64,000 bases of DNA from Tenebrio molitor (GCF_963966145.1 NC_091049.1:18104001-18168000); one strand, 5' to 3'; numbered from the stretch's first letter, positions 11,190 to 23,611 are shown. Notes: generated from the letters alone by a model not told the origin. Program-made: numbers and translations.

Positions 11190-11493
11190 GGGCCTTCAAA
11201 TAAATTTATATTTAGAGCAACCTATGGAAATTCAATTGTTTGCAACCTTTTTCCAGCGTAGAAAATGACACAAGAAACGTCTGACATTTTAACGAAATAA
11301 AATTAGGTTAGAAAATATTTTTGATTTTTGTAGTGCATTCTCCCTATTCCCCCTCAACGGAATATGACAATATGAAATTAGGAAAAAGCTTACTATCTAA
11401 CCTGTGTAACTCCGGAGAATGATTGGTTACCTACAAAAATTACTTTACACTGTTAACAGAATTAGAATGTCGCCTACGGCTACTCTAAATATA

Positions 11494-12728
11494 CAGGGTG
11501 GTCCCGATATAACCTGCCAGAAGAAATCCAGTAATAGGTGACGATGAGTAGAACTCACACACAAAAAAAGTTTCTAATAAAAGTCTTTTCGTTTTCGAGA
11601 TAAAAATAATTGAAAATTTGGTCAAAATTTGCTGTACGCTAATGAGTTAATCGGTTTAAAAAAGGTAATTCTGGTTACTTGGCTGCGATTTCTTTAGCAA
11701 CGGTACCTGCAACACCTATGACATTTGTCAAGTTTAATTTTAAATTTGCGAACCCTTCAAAAAGTTATGAAATTCACGAAACAAGAATACGCCGATTTGC
11801 ATTTACTCTATGGCGAAACACGTGGTAATTCAAGACCGGCAAGGCTACCATACGGCGAGCGTTTTCCTGAAGGAGTCCTTCCGTCTCGTTGTACTTTTGT
11901 GGAGCTACATCTGCATTTATGTGAGGTTGGTTCTGACTGATTCCAATACGATGGCGTCCCCGATCCTCCATTTAACCCCTCTGGATTTTAATTTTTGGGG
12001 CCAAACGAAAGATTTGGTATACGAAGTTGAAATAAATACAAAAAGACAACTCCAGAAACGCGTAACAGACGCCGCGAACCAGATTAGTAAATACCCAGAA
12101 ATGCTGAATTCTGTTTATGAAAATTGGTACCAGCGTACTCAAATGTGCTTAAATGCCAACGGAAGGCAAATAATGTGTCTAGTCTAGTTTACCTTTCATT
12201 AGTTAGTAGATATTCTCAGTTAGAGTTGAAAGTACGAATATGTAAAGTGTAAATAAATTTATTCAATACATTTATTTAACTACAATTAAGACGATACTCT
12301 TATTACACAGTTCTTCCACAATTTTGCACACACTACCTCTACATTTATTTACACATTGAGGAACACCACTTTATTTATTACTCATTCATCTCAGTCTACA
12401 AAATCAGCTTTTGTACCTAAATAAGCTGGTGAATTAACGCACGCAGTTACAGCGTTTTCAATAAATGTCATTAATTTAGTTTGTCAGATTTGAAATTTGT
12501 CATAAACGATACAGGTACCTATGTTGCTTAGATACTGCCATCCTTGCAAACACCAACAATTAATTCCTGAGTAGGTACGTATTTTTGTGGTCAGCAGCGT
12601 CGAATGGGTGTGGATAGGGGTTAATTTATCCCCATTATTTTGGACCTAACGAAGGCGGGTTTTTTGGACTTGTTACATCCTTCTCATGACCCAGAATTTT
12701 TTTGGCAGGTTATATCGGGACCACCCTG
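11494..12728. mobile_element. Tc1/mariner-type element, 1,235 bp, non-autonomous
   Basis: Perfect TIRs of about 26 bp begin CAGGGTGGTCCCGATATAAC and end with the exact complement. TA duplications lie at 11492-11493 and 12729-12730. Inside are a degraded N-terminal helix-turn-helix and a C-terminal transposase piece, with the catalytic middle missing. A piece of the same terminus (CCAGTAATAGGTGA...GATGAGTAGAAC) recurs inverted at about 60713-60788. Confidence 0.9.
11767..12187 (+). pseudogene. Truncated mariner-like transposase
   Basis: The first part (from 11767) reads MKFTKQEYADLHLLYGETRGN..., resembling the N-terminal helix-turn-helix (DUF4817-like) seen in insect DDE transposons. The second part, in another frame (11810-12187), ends with LTPLDFNFWGQTKDLVYEVE...RTQMCLNANGRQIMCLV. 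This corresponds to the SPDLTPLDFxLWG...CIxxNGxHF tail of mariner-like transposases. The central catalytic region is deleted and the frames are broken, so it cannot encode an active enzyme. Confidence 0.75.
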
Positions 12729-15197
12729 TATATTTATTTGAAGGCCCGATACTATCTAGCTTTATACATAAAACGTTTGTGCTTAATGGAAAATTATACA
12801 ACGTTGATAGTTATTATGTGATCGATGAGGCTTTTTCTCATTTTTCACGATCCTAACTATTAGGTGTCAAATTTTCCAATAAGTTTTTTGGACAAGAATT
12901 TTGCTTCGGTCTAAAAGATTATTATTTACCTAGGTAGGTACTATGTTATTTTATCAATACTAAAAGATAAACTACTAGCAAATAAAAGAGTGCGTGCTTA
13001 AGACCGCACGACAGAAGTGAAAACTTCTATGACGTTCATAATTGATTTTAAGTAATATATGTATATCCTATAATTTATATGGATGATAGTACTTGGAGGA
13101 ACCAGGAACAAGGGCCTTATGATAGCTAAAATACGAAATAAATAGTTACTTTGGATTCAAATCTATTTAAATATCTTAAAAAAAAACTCCGTCTATTGTA
13201 GTTCCATATTTTGTTGAATTCTCTTTTGTGACATATTTAAATCCAATGTTATTTTTAAAAAATCAATTAAGGCCTTTAATTTTTTTGTCGAGAAATAGAT
13301 ATTAAAATCTCCACTCAAAATCTGACTGTTTCTCGCTCGCTCAGCTAAATTCGGTTCTTTCGAATTCACTCGAATGAGTCTTTCACCTCAGAGCGTGTGA
13401 CGTGACGCGTGACGGTGAAACTAATTCACCACCCGAGGTGCGGCTAAAGAAGATTTCACTTTAAAAATGGTAAATACTACCTATAGTGTGTGGTACTTAA
13501 GATGAATAATGAATATCATACATTCATATACCCGTAAATCTTCATGAGATGCATTTTTTGAGATACTCACCTCTCCTACAAGTTGTAAACCTAGCCAAGT
13601 GCTATCTGCGCTATCATCCAATGAATGAATATGTTGCTGTCAATCAGTTTCTTTATTTGGTTGTTAATGGACTTTTAACAAAATGTATTATAGGTACTTG
13701 CAAGTTATTATTTTCATAGAAATTTATATATTTGCAAAATCACCCTACATGAGATGTTTTGAAATTACTTACCGAATATGGATTTAAAGTCAAATGAATT
13801 GTCAACGATAACTCAAAATATTATAGCTTTGATCAATCACTTTGTAAGTGGAACAGTGAACTACATTTTTTTAAGTTTCGACTATTGTTGTGTAATAAAA
13901 AAATGCAAGTAATATATTTATGGATCATGATATGACTGCTTCTAAAGACTAAAAAACATCAGCAAATAATTCAAAACATCTATTGGATATACACAAAATA
14001 AATTCTTTGTATTTGTTACCTTTTCAAAAAAGAGTATTGATAAACACAGGCTTTAAGCATCTCAAAAATCTTATTTTGGTAGTTTGCGTTGTACAACAGT
14101 ACGTTATCATCTGCACCAAAGTACCTAATTAGTGAAGATCAAAACGATCTTTTACATTTAAAATCAGATATGTACGAGTATATCCAAACGAACAGATTGT
14201 GAACAACAGAGGGAGCGTGGTGAAATACAAGTTGCATAAAACATTCGACATTTTCTAAAGCGCTGTGGCAGTGAAGTGCACTTGCTAGCAGCACGAGCGC
14301 CAAATTAAGGACACCAAACACGATTATTGTGTTTATAATTTTGGTTCTTATTCGTATTTAAGATCCAATTTCTTTGTATTCCAAGTAATACATAGTGTCT
14401 ATAAATGAATGTGGGATCCAAGTAGGCGTTGAAAGTTGCCGACTCTTTCACCAGAAATCGAATAATGTTAGTCTGATCTGCGATATGCAACCCTCAGAAC
14501 AAGTTGGTTTTACAGGTTGCCTATTGGCTAGCTTGACAAATTTGATGCTTTACAAAAAAAAAAAAATAATGAAATGCATTATTGATAGGTCTCACAGTTT
14601 CAACAAATTACGAATTTATTGTACACTTAAAAAGAAGGTAAAAAACATCAGTAACTCAGTTAAAAAAGTAACAATGATAATTTAAGAAATGTCCTCCATC
14701 TTACTCAGAACATCTTCTCATTCTCACTTTCTTGTTTTATTATAGTACTAACCCTCCACCACCCGGCGGCACGGCAATTTTGCCGGAGTACATACACTAT
14801 TATTTTTGCAATCGACGTCATCTCCTAGGATTGTCGTATCTTAGACGAAAGTACAGAATTCGAAAAGCACGCAAAAGGGGGTACCGGTATCATCCTATTT
14901 TGAAAATAAGGTATTTAGAAGGCAGTTTTTACCCACTACCTATTTGGAAAACTTAAAGATGATGAATCTAAATTCTTTAATTATTTTCAATTATTAAGAA
15001 AACAATGAAACCGACAAGCCGGTGGTGGGTCCGGCAAATCTGCCGGACCGGAGTATGTGTGAAAATTTCCGCTGAGAGAATAGCGCTACTTTGAAGTACA
15101 CCTAAAAACTACGAGCAGTAGGAGTAAATAATTCTATAGATGGTTTTTATATTTCATGGCTATCGCGATCCAAAGACTTTTTGTTGATACGATATTA

Positions 15198-15368
15198 TAC
15201 AGGGTTTTGGATTCAATCGTTAATTTTAAAAAAATAAATAAAATACTTATCACCGTACCTAAAAAATGACAGTGACAGCGACAAAAATTGACAGTTCACA
15301 TGAAAGCGGCAAAAATTTCATAACATGGGCATTGCCTTCTTCGACTACAATTTTAGAATAACCCTGTA
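15198..15368. mobile_element. TIR element, family B (short copy)
   Basis: A 171-bp element starting TACAGGGTTTTGGATTCAA and ending ATTTTAGAATAACCCTGTA. Its right half (TGACAGTTCACATGAAAGCGGCAAAAA...CTTCGACTACAA in pieces) matches the 331-bp copy at 28504-28834 in inverted orientation. Confidence 0.75.
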
Positions 15369-15687
15369 TTACCATATAGATATCATAAAGGAAGATCAAA
15401 AATGATTTTAGTACAGTTCCTACATGAATGAGTCACGGTTAGTAACACTTGGCCATACCGTTGTCCCGCAGGTGCGATTCAATAGCATTGTAATTCGCAA
15501 ATTCAAAATTAACTTATTAAATCTTAGGCTGTGGCTATGTGCACTAATGTAAAGCTACGGCACACATTTCGATATTTTTGTTTTTCACGTACATTTTTTG
15601 AAACAGGATATTATAAATATTTCTTCTAATACACTTTTTATTCGGTGGCATAATCACAAACTACAACAAAACCATTTAATATTCACA

Positions 15688-15856
15688 TACAGGGTTATTC
15701 ACGTAAGATGACGAGCATGACCAGGTAAAAATCCAACCCAAAATACGATTTACGGGGTCATTATAAATATTTGTAACAGCTAGTGGGCGTAGCGGCGCAC
15801 CTAAAGCATAGCGCACAGCCACCTACGATGGGACAATCATTTATAATGACCCTGTA
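15688..15856. mobile_element. Small CCCTGTA-ended TIR element
   Basis: Begins TACAGGGTTATTC and ends TTTATAATGACCCTGTA. The right end also pairs with an internal GGGGTCATTATAAAT (15757-15771). The same GGTCATTATAAATGATTGTCC terminus reappears at 38996. Confidence 0.6.
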
Positions 15857-17286
15857 TAAAGCTATCGCGTTCCCCATTACATTATCATAATGCACATAAA
15901 AAAAATAAAACTATGATTTTTCATATAGGGCATTCATTTTAAATGTTGGGTAAAGTTGTAAACTCAAAACACCATAAATTACGAAAGCGGCAAATTTTCA
16001 TTGTATCGGTACCGTAAAGTAGTAATCCCTCTGTTCATATAAAACTGGTACCACGTCGTACTTTCACCATTTTATCGACGAGCAAAAGAAAGAGACGTTA
16101 AAATATCCACAAGTAAAAAAAAAAATTAAAACACATTTTGTGATCAGTGACCAAAAAAATGTAGACATTGTTGATTTTAAATAATGTATTTGACAAGTAA
16201 GATTACTAAATAAAGAAATAAGAGTAATTAATAAAGTATCCATTACATGCATATTTTAAAGTAAGTAAGAAATAAATAATAAAATACGTAAACAAATGAA
16301 AAATTAATCGTCATCTGAATCAAATTCACTAGATGATTCACCAGTATTGACAACAAATATTAATGGTTCCACTTGGTCTTCTAAAAGTTGATCTCGATCC
16401 CACCATTCTTTAATTTTGGGCTCGAATATATTGAACGCAGTTTTAGATTCACTGAGTTTCGGACAAGTGTCAAAGCAGGCAAGTTTTATTACAAAACCCA
16501 ACATTTAAAATGAATGCTCTATAGTGAATCGATTATAGTGTTGCCGCTTCCAACTAGTTTTATGAAAATTAGGAACGCCAAAAATAATTTTTTAAAAGAC
16601 CTAGATAACAGGTGTCCCACCTAAGATTTTCAGGTCTTATATTATTTATAGACCGATTTTTGTGAAATTTGGAAGATAGGTATTTTAGTGAACGAAGAAT
16701 AAATTACTGGGAATAAAATTCCCGATTAATAAACATTGTAATTTTAAAACATTTTCCTTTATTTGAATCTACACAAAACTAGGGTCCGATTGTTACTTGT
16801 TAGAAAACATGTGTCGACACAAAAAAATTAATCAAACAGTTTCTGCTTGAAGAAAACATCAATTATTTTGTTAAAAATATGCTAAAATATTTGAGATATT
16901 CAAATCAAGTCGCTTTGAAACAATTAAACGATTCTGCGAAAAATTAAATAAACCGACAGGGTTTTTCCTCTTTTTCTTGTAGTACGACGTCAAGGGGCTG
17001 CGCAGTAAAAAACTAGAAAAACTGATGTTTTTTCCTAAAAAAATTAAACGGCCTTGGTTCGTTATCGTCACATGGCGGTGAATCCACCGTGGACTTCCCC
17101 TCTTCAAGATGCTTCTTTGTCCTCGTCTTTTTAGTTTTCTAAACATTCTCAACAAGACTCGCTTCTTAATGTTTCTTATCTAAGCAGCGTACTGTCATGT
17201 CACCTAACGCCTTATTTTTTACATTGCAAATAGAAACGTAAAAAGTACATTTTTAGTTTTTACTTTAATTTCTTTATGATTTAAGA

Positions 17287-17350
17287 CAGTGGTTCTTAAC
17301 ATGCGGTTGACGGACCTTTAGGGGAGCGTGATGTAGTCCAAATAGACTTG
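17287..17350. mobile_element. hAT-like element terminus
   Basis: CAGTGGTTCTTAACATGCGG followed by a GGACCTTTAGGGG-type motif is the usual start of hAT-family non-autonomous elements. The matching right end was not found. A similar GGGGTCGCGACCC motif lies near 59735. Confidence 0.45.
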
Positions 17351-18524
17351 AAAATATGTTACGAATGATTTTACAATTAAAATAGAAAAAAACAAACTTA
17401 AGGGTTTTCTTCTAATTTGTTAATTTTTCATTTATTAATTTTTTTATTTATTAGGCTAAATACGAGTAAATTGAATTTTTAAATGAACTTACATTTGTAA
17501 CTATTTTGTATACAACACTTCGATACTTGATAGGAAAAGCGTAAGTGAGAGAGGCGAACAGTTTGTTATTGACCTTGTCACATTTCTTGTTAACCGCAAA
17601 ACCACAACCAAAAGCTAACTTTTAATAATAGGTACCTACTATGCATAATACGAGTACTACGTGTGAAACCAGTTTAGTAGGATGATTCCCTAATGTGTTA
17701 TTCCAGCGTCCGTGTTCACTTTTCCATTTGCCCATGCATTGCGTCACAGGTTTTGCCCATTTTAAAAGCAAAGATTTTAAGATATTAATCCTTTCAGGCA
17801 GACGTTGAAATCCGCAAAAAGGCAAAAATAAGATACATATTTAATTAACTACTTAGGAGAAAAAACATCCTAAACTTGACCAATCAGAGTTGAGCACCAT
17901 CAAGTTAGGATTACCGCAATTTTGCGTTGCTGAGATATCCAATTTCGAATTTTGTTGCGATATCAATAATTATTTTTACTGTCTAGCAACCTCTATTAGA
18001 TTTTTTTCGCGCCTCCGGCCGGAATTTGGTAAATTACAGATCTCGAAATCGTCCAGAAACACATGCATTGCCGGCCTAGTCCGGCTAAAAGTAGGGATTT
18101 TGAGTTGTCATCGGTTTCGGTTGGCATTTGTTATCAGAATTCTATCAAACGTCAATGTTTGTTCTGTGGATGGCTCGTTAAAAATGTTTTTCTATTTATA
18201 ACAACGTACAAACTGCAAAGAAACAATATTTAACTAAAATTAATTAATTAAAATTACGTTTCGAGCCACTTCTTGAATATGGGCTGGTATATTTATTACA
18301 ACAAATGTTTCAGGAAAATGTCAAAAACAAAACAAATTAATTAAATTTAATAAATGTCAGGAAACAAGAGCGATGTCGATTTTAAAATTTAAATGTTTAA
18401 ATGTAAGTGTTGTCAACACAAAAAAGGTCCCTAATACCAATTATTAAAACAAGTGCTTTAACTTCCATTTAACAAAAATCCGCAGAAGTCGGCACGAAAA
18501 TTTTTGTGTATCACACGTCCAGAA

Positions 18525-18626
18525 ACTGTTTTGCGAGCATTCGTACTTACAATACTCGTCTATCGACTCGTATTGCAAACCGTACTCATGCTCGCAAACG
18601 TGCAGTTTCTGGCCTTGTGATACAAA
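18525..18626. repeat. CTCG-loop hairpin 3
   Basis: The left arm (TTTGTGTATCACACGTCCAG...) and right arm (...CTGGCCTTGTGATACAAA) pair over about 45 bp with a few mismatches. The loop reads ACTCGTCTATCGACTCGT. Confidence 0.75.
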
Positions 18627-19517
18627 TAACTATTACCTGAGAAGGGCTTCTGGGAGGTAAAATTGAAAACTTTATAACTCTGTTATGTGAGCTAAAGGAA
18701 AATTTATTTTAGTCATCTTGGAGTCTCTTATGTTGTCGGCACATGCCTGTTCTCTTTGGGGAGGCAGTTCTGAGACAGGCTGTATATGTAAGGCTTAACG
18801 GCTCCCTGGCTCAGGGTGGAAGTTAACAAAAAAAAACTGATATTGACATAAATAAAAACTATTCGTTGTTGAACTGCTAATACCTTGTACACCACAAAAT
18901 CTAAATTTTAACATAGATAGCTTTTAACGTCAGCCTAATGAATGTCAAGATCTGACAAAAAAATACTTCTCTCGACAAAGTATGATTTAATAACAATAAT
19001 AAGCAATTAAAATCACAAAAGTGACGGGTAAGTAGGATTATGTCGATTCTGTTATTGTTCGAAAATATTTTCAAACAGTAATACAAACGAAAAATGCAAT
19101 GACAGATGTAGGTACTGTTACGTTATTTATTTTCCCCTTTGGCGAAGTTATCCCAAAATAACGATTTAATAGACTTCGGGTCGAGATCCACTGGAAACTG
19201 CTCGAGAGTACAGCCAAAATTCAACTTTCTCGCTAAGGTAAGAAAGTTAATCATGAAATGTTTATGGTAAAACTGTACCAAAATACAAATGTCAAAAATG
19301 TCAAAAGTGAAATAAGTTATTGATAAATGAAAGCCAATTCAATAAAGCAAGTTGGTAGATCAATCATATAATCTGGAAAATAAACAGATAAGCTAGGTGG
19401 GTAGATTACTTTACCCTGTTTATATCAAATTTTCGAACAAACGTCAAATCTTCAAATACGGGTTAATTAAACAAATAACCCAACCTACTATTCAATTGTG
19501 TCGGTAGGGGAAAAAAT

Positions 19518-19652
19518 AGTATTCAAACCTTATTAAGAAAGTGCCCTTCCAGACCTTAGGCACTTACAAACCTCGCCTACGGCTCGGTTTATAATCTTTG
19601 CCTGCGATCTGCAAGAAAGCACTTTCTTACCTTGGTTTGAAACATACTTTTA
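19518..19652. repeat. CTCG-loop hairpin 4
   Basis: Arms TATTCAAACCTTATTAAGAA and its partner TTCTTACCTTGGTTTGAAAC flank a centre reading ACCTCGCCTACGGCTCGGT. The inner stem GTGC...GCAC is conserved. Confidence 0.7.
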
Positions 19653-19680
19653 TTTTTTATAAATGATGGTTATAGTATTT

Positions 19681-19801
19681 TACAGTAGAAGTCCGTTAGG
19701 ATAGCCTTTACTGCCGAGCCAGAGATTTTGTGAGACGAGCTCGCAGAGCGAGTCGAATAATACTGACGAGGCTGTAAAGGCCCTAACGGACGTGTATTGT
19801 A
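19681..19801. repeat. CTCG-loop hairpin 5
   Basis: The left arm (TACAGTAGAAGTCCGTTAGG ATAGCCTTTAC) pairs with the right arm (GTAAAGGCCCTAACGGACGT GTATTGTA). The GC-rich centre is GAGACGAGCTCGCAGAGCGA. Confidence 0.75.
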
Positions 19802-19952
19802 CAATAGTTTTTGTAATATCTCTACAATTCGTTCACAATTATCTATTTGAAATACATTTTTTTCAACGCGATCGAAAAAACCGAATGATTAATAAGTGTG
19901 CGGAGGAGGTCGTCATGTCAACCGTTGTTTGTGAAAAAAATTTGTTTAAATG

Positions 19953-20440
19953 TTGTTTGTCAGATTTGTTCAACGCTTAACTTTCCGTTGAAAATAAATG
20001 AATGAAATCAATAAAAAATCGCAATCAAGATATTCCCGATGTCCGGAAGTGAGGTCATCGTTATTGCCTGCAAAATCGCGCTTGTGTTAGTGTTAAAATT
20101 GTGAAGCATCATCTTCGATCTTGTCTACATTTGCTGCTGTTTGTCAGATTTGTTCAACTCTTAACTTTCCGTTGAAAATAATCGACTGCTGGCCATTTGC
20201 ACCGACGTTCCTTATTTTTAAACCAAGCTTAAAAACAATTGTTGGTACGATTTTAATAATTGTAACCAAGGTTTTAAGCTCTTCTTAATTTTAAACTACG
20301 ACGGTGCAAACGGCTATTAAATCAATAAAAAATCGCGATCAAGATATTCCCGATGTCATCGTTATTCCCTGCAAAATCGCGCTTGTGTTGGTGTTAAAAT
20401 TCTGAAGCATCATCTTCGATCTCGTCTACATCTGCTAGTG
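19953..20440. repeat. Tandem duplication of about 180 bp, second unit split
   Basis: Unit 1 (19953-20136) and unit 2 (20137-20440) share TTTGTCAGATTTGTTCAAC, CAAGATATTCCCGATGTC and CTGCAAAATCGCGCTTGTG. Unit 2 is interrupted by the hairpin element at 20191-20313. Confidence 0.8.
20191..20313. mobile_element. Hairpin element inserted in a tandem repeat
   Basis: Ends GCCATTTGCACCGACGT and ACGACGGTGCAAACGGC are inverted. Internal AAACCAAGCTTAAAAACAA pairs with the GTTTTAAGCTC side. It separates the two halves of repeat unit 2. Confidence 0.65.
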
Positions 20441-20559
20441 GCATACGAATTTCGATTAATTCATGGTGTGTCCCATAACATTAAACATTAATTATCGTAC
20501 CAATTGTAAAAAAGTTGCAAAATAAAGTTTAGATCTACGTTGCTATAATTATTTAGTCA

Positions 20560-21900
20560 TTCATAACGGCCACTCCCGCTCATAACGGACTCCGGCCGTT
20601 ATGAGGTTGTTTACATGGCGACAAACAGTCCGGAAAGCCACCTTTAACAACTAGATATTACAAAAAATATTCTACAAGATACTAACGGATTGAACAAACG
20701 TTGAGGTCCGGCTAGGGAACCGTTCGAAAAATTTTTATTATTGGAATTTAACGGAACTTAAAAATGAAGTGGTTTTCCGCAATGCTGTCGCTCTCGGCGG
20801 TTAAGATTGTTGTCACTTATCTGCAACTCTGATCGTGGATCCTCGATGATGACGGATTGAACGAGATGAGGATGGTGAGAGGCCAAAACGATGAAACTCG
20901 GTAGTCGGCAGTCGGCAATCGGTAATCGGTAGGACCAACAAGGCCAACAGGACCCAACAGATTCAAACAGCTTCAACAGGACCAAAGAGATCCAAACAGG
21001 ACCCAACTGGACGAGACTGATCCCAACAGGACCAAACTGTACGAAACTGATCCCAGCAGGACCAAACTGCCCCTCTCTGAGTAAAAGGGGCGACCTAACA
21101 AGTAAAAATTTGGCGGATCGTTGTCGACTGGATCCGGTGATCTCGTCGGAGACGGTACCCGGAGCGGTATCACGAGATTCCTCTATGATCCCGGAATGAA
21201 AAATTTTCCCATACCCCAACGGACAGTACGGCTGGCCCGCTCCGTGACCACCGACTAAAAGCCTCGTTTCCGCTTGGTCCCCTTTTTTTCAACCCCCTTA
21301 CTTTGCAATTCTGCGTGGCGCGGGACCATCGGCACTTATTCCCCTTTACAATAAGGCATTCCGATTTTCGAATGCACAGCGCATCGAATGAAGGCGCTTC
21401 CGCAGTACCGCTCGTGCGCTCTGACTTGTCAAAAGAATGATTATGGCGCCAGTTTGTTTACCTTTTCGGTTTCCGCCAACGGGGAAATTTGCAAATGTTT
21501 TTCGGTAAAGTGTCGGTAAGTCCGCGCATTTGTTGCGTCAAGCGGTAATCGTTGTTCTTTGCAGGACCGAGGAGAGAGAAGACACAGACAGAAAAGAAAG
21601 ATGTAGTTCGGAAAGGAAGAAGATAACTGCCCGGCAAGTGACGAAAGTGGAAGTGAGGAAACACGAGAGAAGAAGAAGAATAAGAAGGAAATGAGGTACG
21701 AGACAAAGATGAATCGCAGCTAGACGATCCAAAGACCTGAGGCCGTCTGAGTCTAAAATTGTGGGGCAAAAACGTGTTCCTCCAGCCGCCCCGTGGCTGA
21801 CACAGTGTGACCGAAAATTTGTTGATTTGTTGATCGCAATCAACCGTAACGAAATGAGCGACCCAAAACGTCGCGTGTGTTTTTCACTTGTGTCAAAAGT
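20560..21900. other. GC-rich region with possible unannotated 5' exons
   Basis: Much richer in GC and CpG than its surroundings. It holds a CCGTTATGAG palindrome (20560-20606) and an imperfect tandem array of ACAGGACCAAACTG-type units (about 20936-21070). A canonical donor TGTCG|GTAAGT at 21512/21513 is followed about 50 bases later by TTTGCAG|GACCG (ends 21563). No convincing protein is encoded; minus-strand frames here (20758-21219, 21458-21918) are low-complexity by-products. It could be a promoter with non-coding first exons, or an old GC-rich element. Confidence 0.35.
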
Positions 21901-22009
21901 GGTAAGGTTGTGAATCATGCCATTATATTATAATCTAAAATATTGAGTGCATCTTTTATTTAAAAAAATACAATAATATTAATTCTATCGTTACTATCTT
22001 AACTCTCTT

Positions 22010-23138
22010 TTATCTATTGTTACTGTCGGGTAATTGTAACACAAAAATAAGAAAACTTATAATAGTGGCTAAAATGTTTAAAATTGTAGGTTTTCCAAGA
22101 TCTCCATAGCCTGAAGCTAAAAATTTTGGTAAATTATGTTTAATCTGTTTAGTCAATTCATGCAATTCAGTCTGGTCTTCGGAATTAGCTTCAAAGTAAT
22201 TACTTCTCAATTCGTAAGCAAGACGTAGAATCTTCTTCGCTTCATCAGATGTTGCCTGGCACATTAAAATTATAACCATAGTCAACGTCTGAAATAGTAA
22301 AATATTAATTTTGGAAAAAAACATTTGGAAAACTCACAAAAGCCGGTATTACTCGAACAAGTATTATCAATACGCTGTCAGCGGATTTAATGCGACCAGC
22401 ATTATAGATTGCTTCGATGCTTGACAGGATGGTGTAGTAGATAAAAAAAGAAATGGGCCATCCAAATAAATCATTAAAAATGTTGACAGTTTTTTGTAAC
22501 AAATACGTACTTGCAGTTGTTTGTCTCATAACAACAAGAGAACTTCTTGAAGGAATGTTTAAATGTTTTGACAATAAATGTGTCAAATGTGTGTACCTCA
22601 AGTGCAACATTTTTACAGCAGTGTAAAGAAAAAATTTGTAAAACGTTTGCAACACCAGCTGAATCCCTGGCGTAAAATATATACGAAAATAATCGAATTC
22701 TATTTGCTGATACAAAGCACAAGCTACCATAATTTCAGTTCCAACAGAACATATGACAATTATAAAGAATTCTGTGTAGACAGACGAAGTTTGAATTTGA
22801 GTGGGACATTTCACAATTTGTAGATTTTTGTAAAACTGATACCAATGTAGACGTTTGAAAGAAATTGAAACAATCGTGGTGTAAAAGGTGAATGCATACA
22901 ATATTATTTCAGTCGAATAAAAGAAAAGTGCGCTTAGTGAATTCCCATGTTTTATACTACGACGACTGGCAATCGATATAATAGCCCCAATTGTAAAAAG
23001 CAATAAAATAAATAAATTGTACCATTTTTGGATTTTACCGACAGTTGCTGTATCGATTTTTAACGGAGTTATTCCAAGAAAATTTCCGATTTTATGCATC
23101 AAAGTCATAAGTTTGACACACATGGTGCTGATATTCAA
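22010..23138 (-). CDS. Gustatory receptor (7tm_7 family), two exons
   Basis: Exon 1 is 23138-22338 (267 codons), ending CCGGCTTTT|GTGAGT. Exon 2 is 22288-22010, after TATTTCAG; the join is phase 0 and gives about 359 aa, a normal length for insect Grs. Seven hydrophobic helices are visible, among them YNLFILLLFTIGAIISIA, ALFFYSTEIILYAFTFY, FFIIVICSVGTEIMVACAL and FGWPISFFIYYTILSSIEA. The last (ILNILATIISFLIFVLQLP) occupies the place of the family's C-terminal TYxxxxxQF helix, with the Tyr replaced. Grs are ligand-gated cation channels of chemosensory neurons with an intracellular N-terminus; the ligand cannot be inferred. A minus-strand poly(A) signal (TTTATT, 21955-21960) lies 50 bases past the stop. 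The first ATG is used; an in-frame second Met follows at codon 6. Confidence 0.85.
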
Positions 23139-23611
23139 AATGAACTAAATTCATTTATCGGAAACAATTTTAAAGCTAATGGTTGTTTTCATATCTATCA
23201 CTTTGAGTAACAACAAAATATACTTTATCGAATTTTTATGCAAAAAGTTAACTTTTTGTATGTCATTGTAGTTTTATAAAGTTTATCTTTTTGTAACTAG
23301 TGGTAAATTGCTTCTTTGAACTCACTACTTCCAAAATGAAATTTTTCTATTATTGATTAAAAAAATTGGTATTCACGCACAGTTATCTATGGGTGAAGTG
23401 GGTCATTTTCCTACCTAATATATTTTTTTTTTACATTGTTAGTAAGATTAAAACTATAGAAACAATACATAACAGTATGAAATGCGATCTCACACACTTA
23501 ACCTTTTCTGTCTTTCACTTCACGCACTGTTTTCTGTTGGTTACCTAGCAACATGGTCACTGCATTGATACTACAAATTTCTTAAAAAAAATTGAATTTT
23601 AAAATTCTACA
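23139..23611. other. Intergenic
   Basis: AT-rich DNA upstream of the receptor gene. No element or coding frame recognised; the short open frame at 23366-23548 has no supporting feature. Confidence 0.5.

Larger units (their letters stand above)
11190..12747. mobile_element. Foldback element split by a mariner-like insertion
   Basis: The left arm 11190-11217 (GGGCCTTCAAATAAATTTAT...) is the reverse complement of a right arm that is itself split: 11485-11493 plus 12729-12747. Removing 11494-12728 and one TA restores the right arm with a single mismatch. The left part of the element is therefore about 300 bp and predates the insertion. Confidence 0.8.
12748..19517. other. Gene-poor, repeat-rich DNA
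   Basis: No host gene recognised in this 6.8-kb stretch. Small open frames (14395-14685, 14732-14956, 17890-18201 plus; 16304-16504, 16871-17155 minus) have no recognisable domain. It contains TIR elements (15198-15368, 15756-15856), a hAT-like terminus (about 17287) and a CTCG-loop hairpin (18525-18626). Confidence 0.6.

Noticed and set aside
14732..14956. Frame with a proline-rich start and basic tail (FYYSTNPPPPGG...)
   Set aside because: Looks protein-like locally, but has no known domain and no exon-like borders I could defend.
20758..21918. Minus-strand frames of 103-153 codons in the GC-rich block
   Set aside because: Driven by tandem repeats and GC content; no domain and repeated V-Q-F-G-P strings.
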